A stretch of 6,077 bases of DNA from Akkermansiaceae bacterium UBA4145. GTDB taxonomy: Bacteria; Verrucomicrobiota; Verrucomicrobiia; Verrucomicrobiales; Akkermansiaceae. The notes under the pieces are model-generated. The model did no database searches. It saw nothing but the letters and a program-made list of their open reading frames with translations, and was not told the DNA's origin. The DNA is taken from positions 1 through 6,077 of the forward strand of contig DFWB01000157.1 in NCBI GenBank assembly GCA_002380675.1, given 5' to 3'. The translations under genes and the position numbers were made by a program. The first letter of the stretch is position 1. Each line of letters begins with the position of its first letter. Of the stretch, positions 5,481 to 6,077 are shown piece after piece.

Positions 5481-6077
5481 TCATGACAGGAATGGAGGAA
5501 GGGCCGTCCCTATTCCATCGGCAACCACACGGAGGAGCTCGGCCTCCTCATTGGTAAGCACCCCATCCTCGGCAGCGGCATGACCGCACATTTCGAGAAT
5601 TCTCTTCTTCACGAGTGGTGACGCCTCCTCGAATGCAGCAAGAGCTGCCAATACCAATTCCGAGTTGAGGGAGTCCTCGGGAAGCAGAGAAGGCACCCTG
5701 CTCTCGAATGGAGTGGACCCCTCTACTGCAAATTTAAAAGCCTTTGCCGCTCCTTTACTATCGCGCCCGTTCCACGCCATCATGGAAAGCAGGATGTCGC
5801 CGGATTCCGAAAGCCCCTTCGTCGGCCCGGGACCACGGTCGAGCTTCCTTTTACCTGAGAAAAAGTGACTAGACAGGTGCCTGGACAACGAGTGCTGGAG
5901 CATGAACTCGAACAGGTCCACCTTTTCGTCAGCTGCAATCACCCAGTCCAGCATCTGCAGGAGACGCTCATACTCACTCTCGCTCAGCTGCTTGAGAGTT
6001 GGAATGCAGAGATCTAGAATCGCAATCTTGGCGGCCGAGTGAAGCGGCCCAATGGTTTCATGCCACTCGCTGAGTGT
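5481..6077 (-). CDS. C-terminal part of an M48-family metallopeptidase (5' end outside window)
   Basis: The frame is open from the right edge to a TGA at 5481-5483, giving 198 residues. An internal Met at 5954 is not a start, because coding continues upstream without a stop. Counting from the edge, HSAAKIAILDLCIPTLKQLSESEYERLLQ (13-41) is followed by AADEKVDLFEFMLQHSLSRHL (48-68). The end is a helical, TerB-like acidic segment, AAAEDGVLTNEEAELLRVVADGIGTALPPFL (167-197). This pattern matches, from memory, the C-terminal region of large bacterial M48 peptidases. These are membrane-anchored zinc proteases whose HExxH catalytic site and transmembrane segments would lie in the missing N-terminal part. 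The two acidic 'AADxxV/AAEDGV' repeats may bind metal. It is the most upstream visible gene of the minus-strand block, 62 bases before the UbiA-like gene. Without the catalytic domain in view the family is likely, not proven. Confidence 0.68.
   Translation of the reverse strand, partial: TLSEWHETIGPLHSAAKIAILDLCIPTLKQLSESEYERLLQMLDWVIAADEKVDLFEFMLQHSLSRHLSSHFFSGKRKLDRGPGPTKGLSESGDILLSMMAWNGRDSKGAAKAFKFAVEGSTPFESRVPSLLPEDSLNSELVLAALAAFEEASPLVKKRILEMCGHAAAEDGVLTNEEAELLRVVADGIGTALPPFLS

Noticed and set aside
5471..5487. Direct repeat CATGAC (5471-5476 and 5482-5487) at the peptidase stop codon
   Set aside because: Six bases repeated once over an 11-base period is within chance expectation and has no associated structure.

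Overview
This window looks like an ordinary chromosomal segment from a Gram-negative bacterium of moderate GC content. The closest fit is the Verrucomicrobiota, possibly the Opitutae/Puniceicoccales. That is an inference from recalled family resemblance: the short-LID adenylate kinase with a DGIPRN motif, the polytopic protein with a YVADRLMD motif, and the unusual joining of fmt to pyrH-frr. No search was run. I see no phage, transposon, CRISPR, integron or toxin-antitoxin signature, and no tRNA or rRNA.

Layout. At the left edge (1-107, minus) lies the N-terminus of a gene running out of the window, possibly a GNAT-type acetyltransferase. A 110-base divergent intergenic region (108-217) separates it from a small four-helix membrane protein on the plus strand (218-655, TTG start). 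This converges on a long minus-strand gene block that fills the rest of the window. In transcription order (right to left) the block holds: the C-terminal part of an M48-family metallopeptidase (6077-5481, 5' end outside the window); a nine-helix UbiA-like membrane protein (5418-4546); a short-LID adenylate kinase-like protein (4400-3771, GTG start); methionyl-tRNA formyltransferase Fmt (3697-2735); a small exported protein of unknown function (2724-2137); UMP kinase PyrH (2025-1297); and ribosome recycling factor Frr (1265-696).

How it fits together. Four of the seven minus-strand genes serve translation or nucleotide supply. Fmt makes the initiator formyl-Met-tRNA, Frr splits post-termination ribosomes, PyrH makes UDP, and the adenylate kinase balances AMP, ADP and ATP. 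The exported protein sits only 10 bases behind fmt, so it is very likely co-transcribed with it, but its role is unknown. Gaps of 145 bases (before adk), 72 bases (before fmt) and 105 bases (before pyrH) leave room for internal promoters or processing sites. Two perfect 8-bp hairpins sit in these gaps, one just after the UbiA-like gene and one just before pyrH.

No intergenic stretch exceeds 300 bases. Several starts are non-ATG. The items most worth a second look are the two hairpins, the unknown exported protein inside the fmt-pyrH-frr block, and the UbiA-like protein with an incomplete second acidic motif. I do not see evidence of a new multi-gene system.
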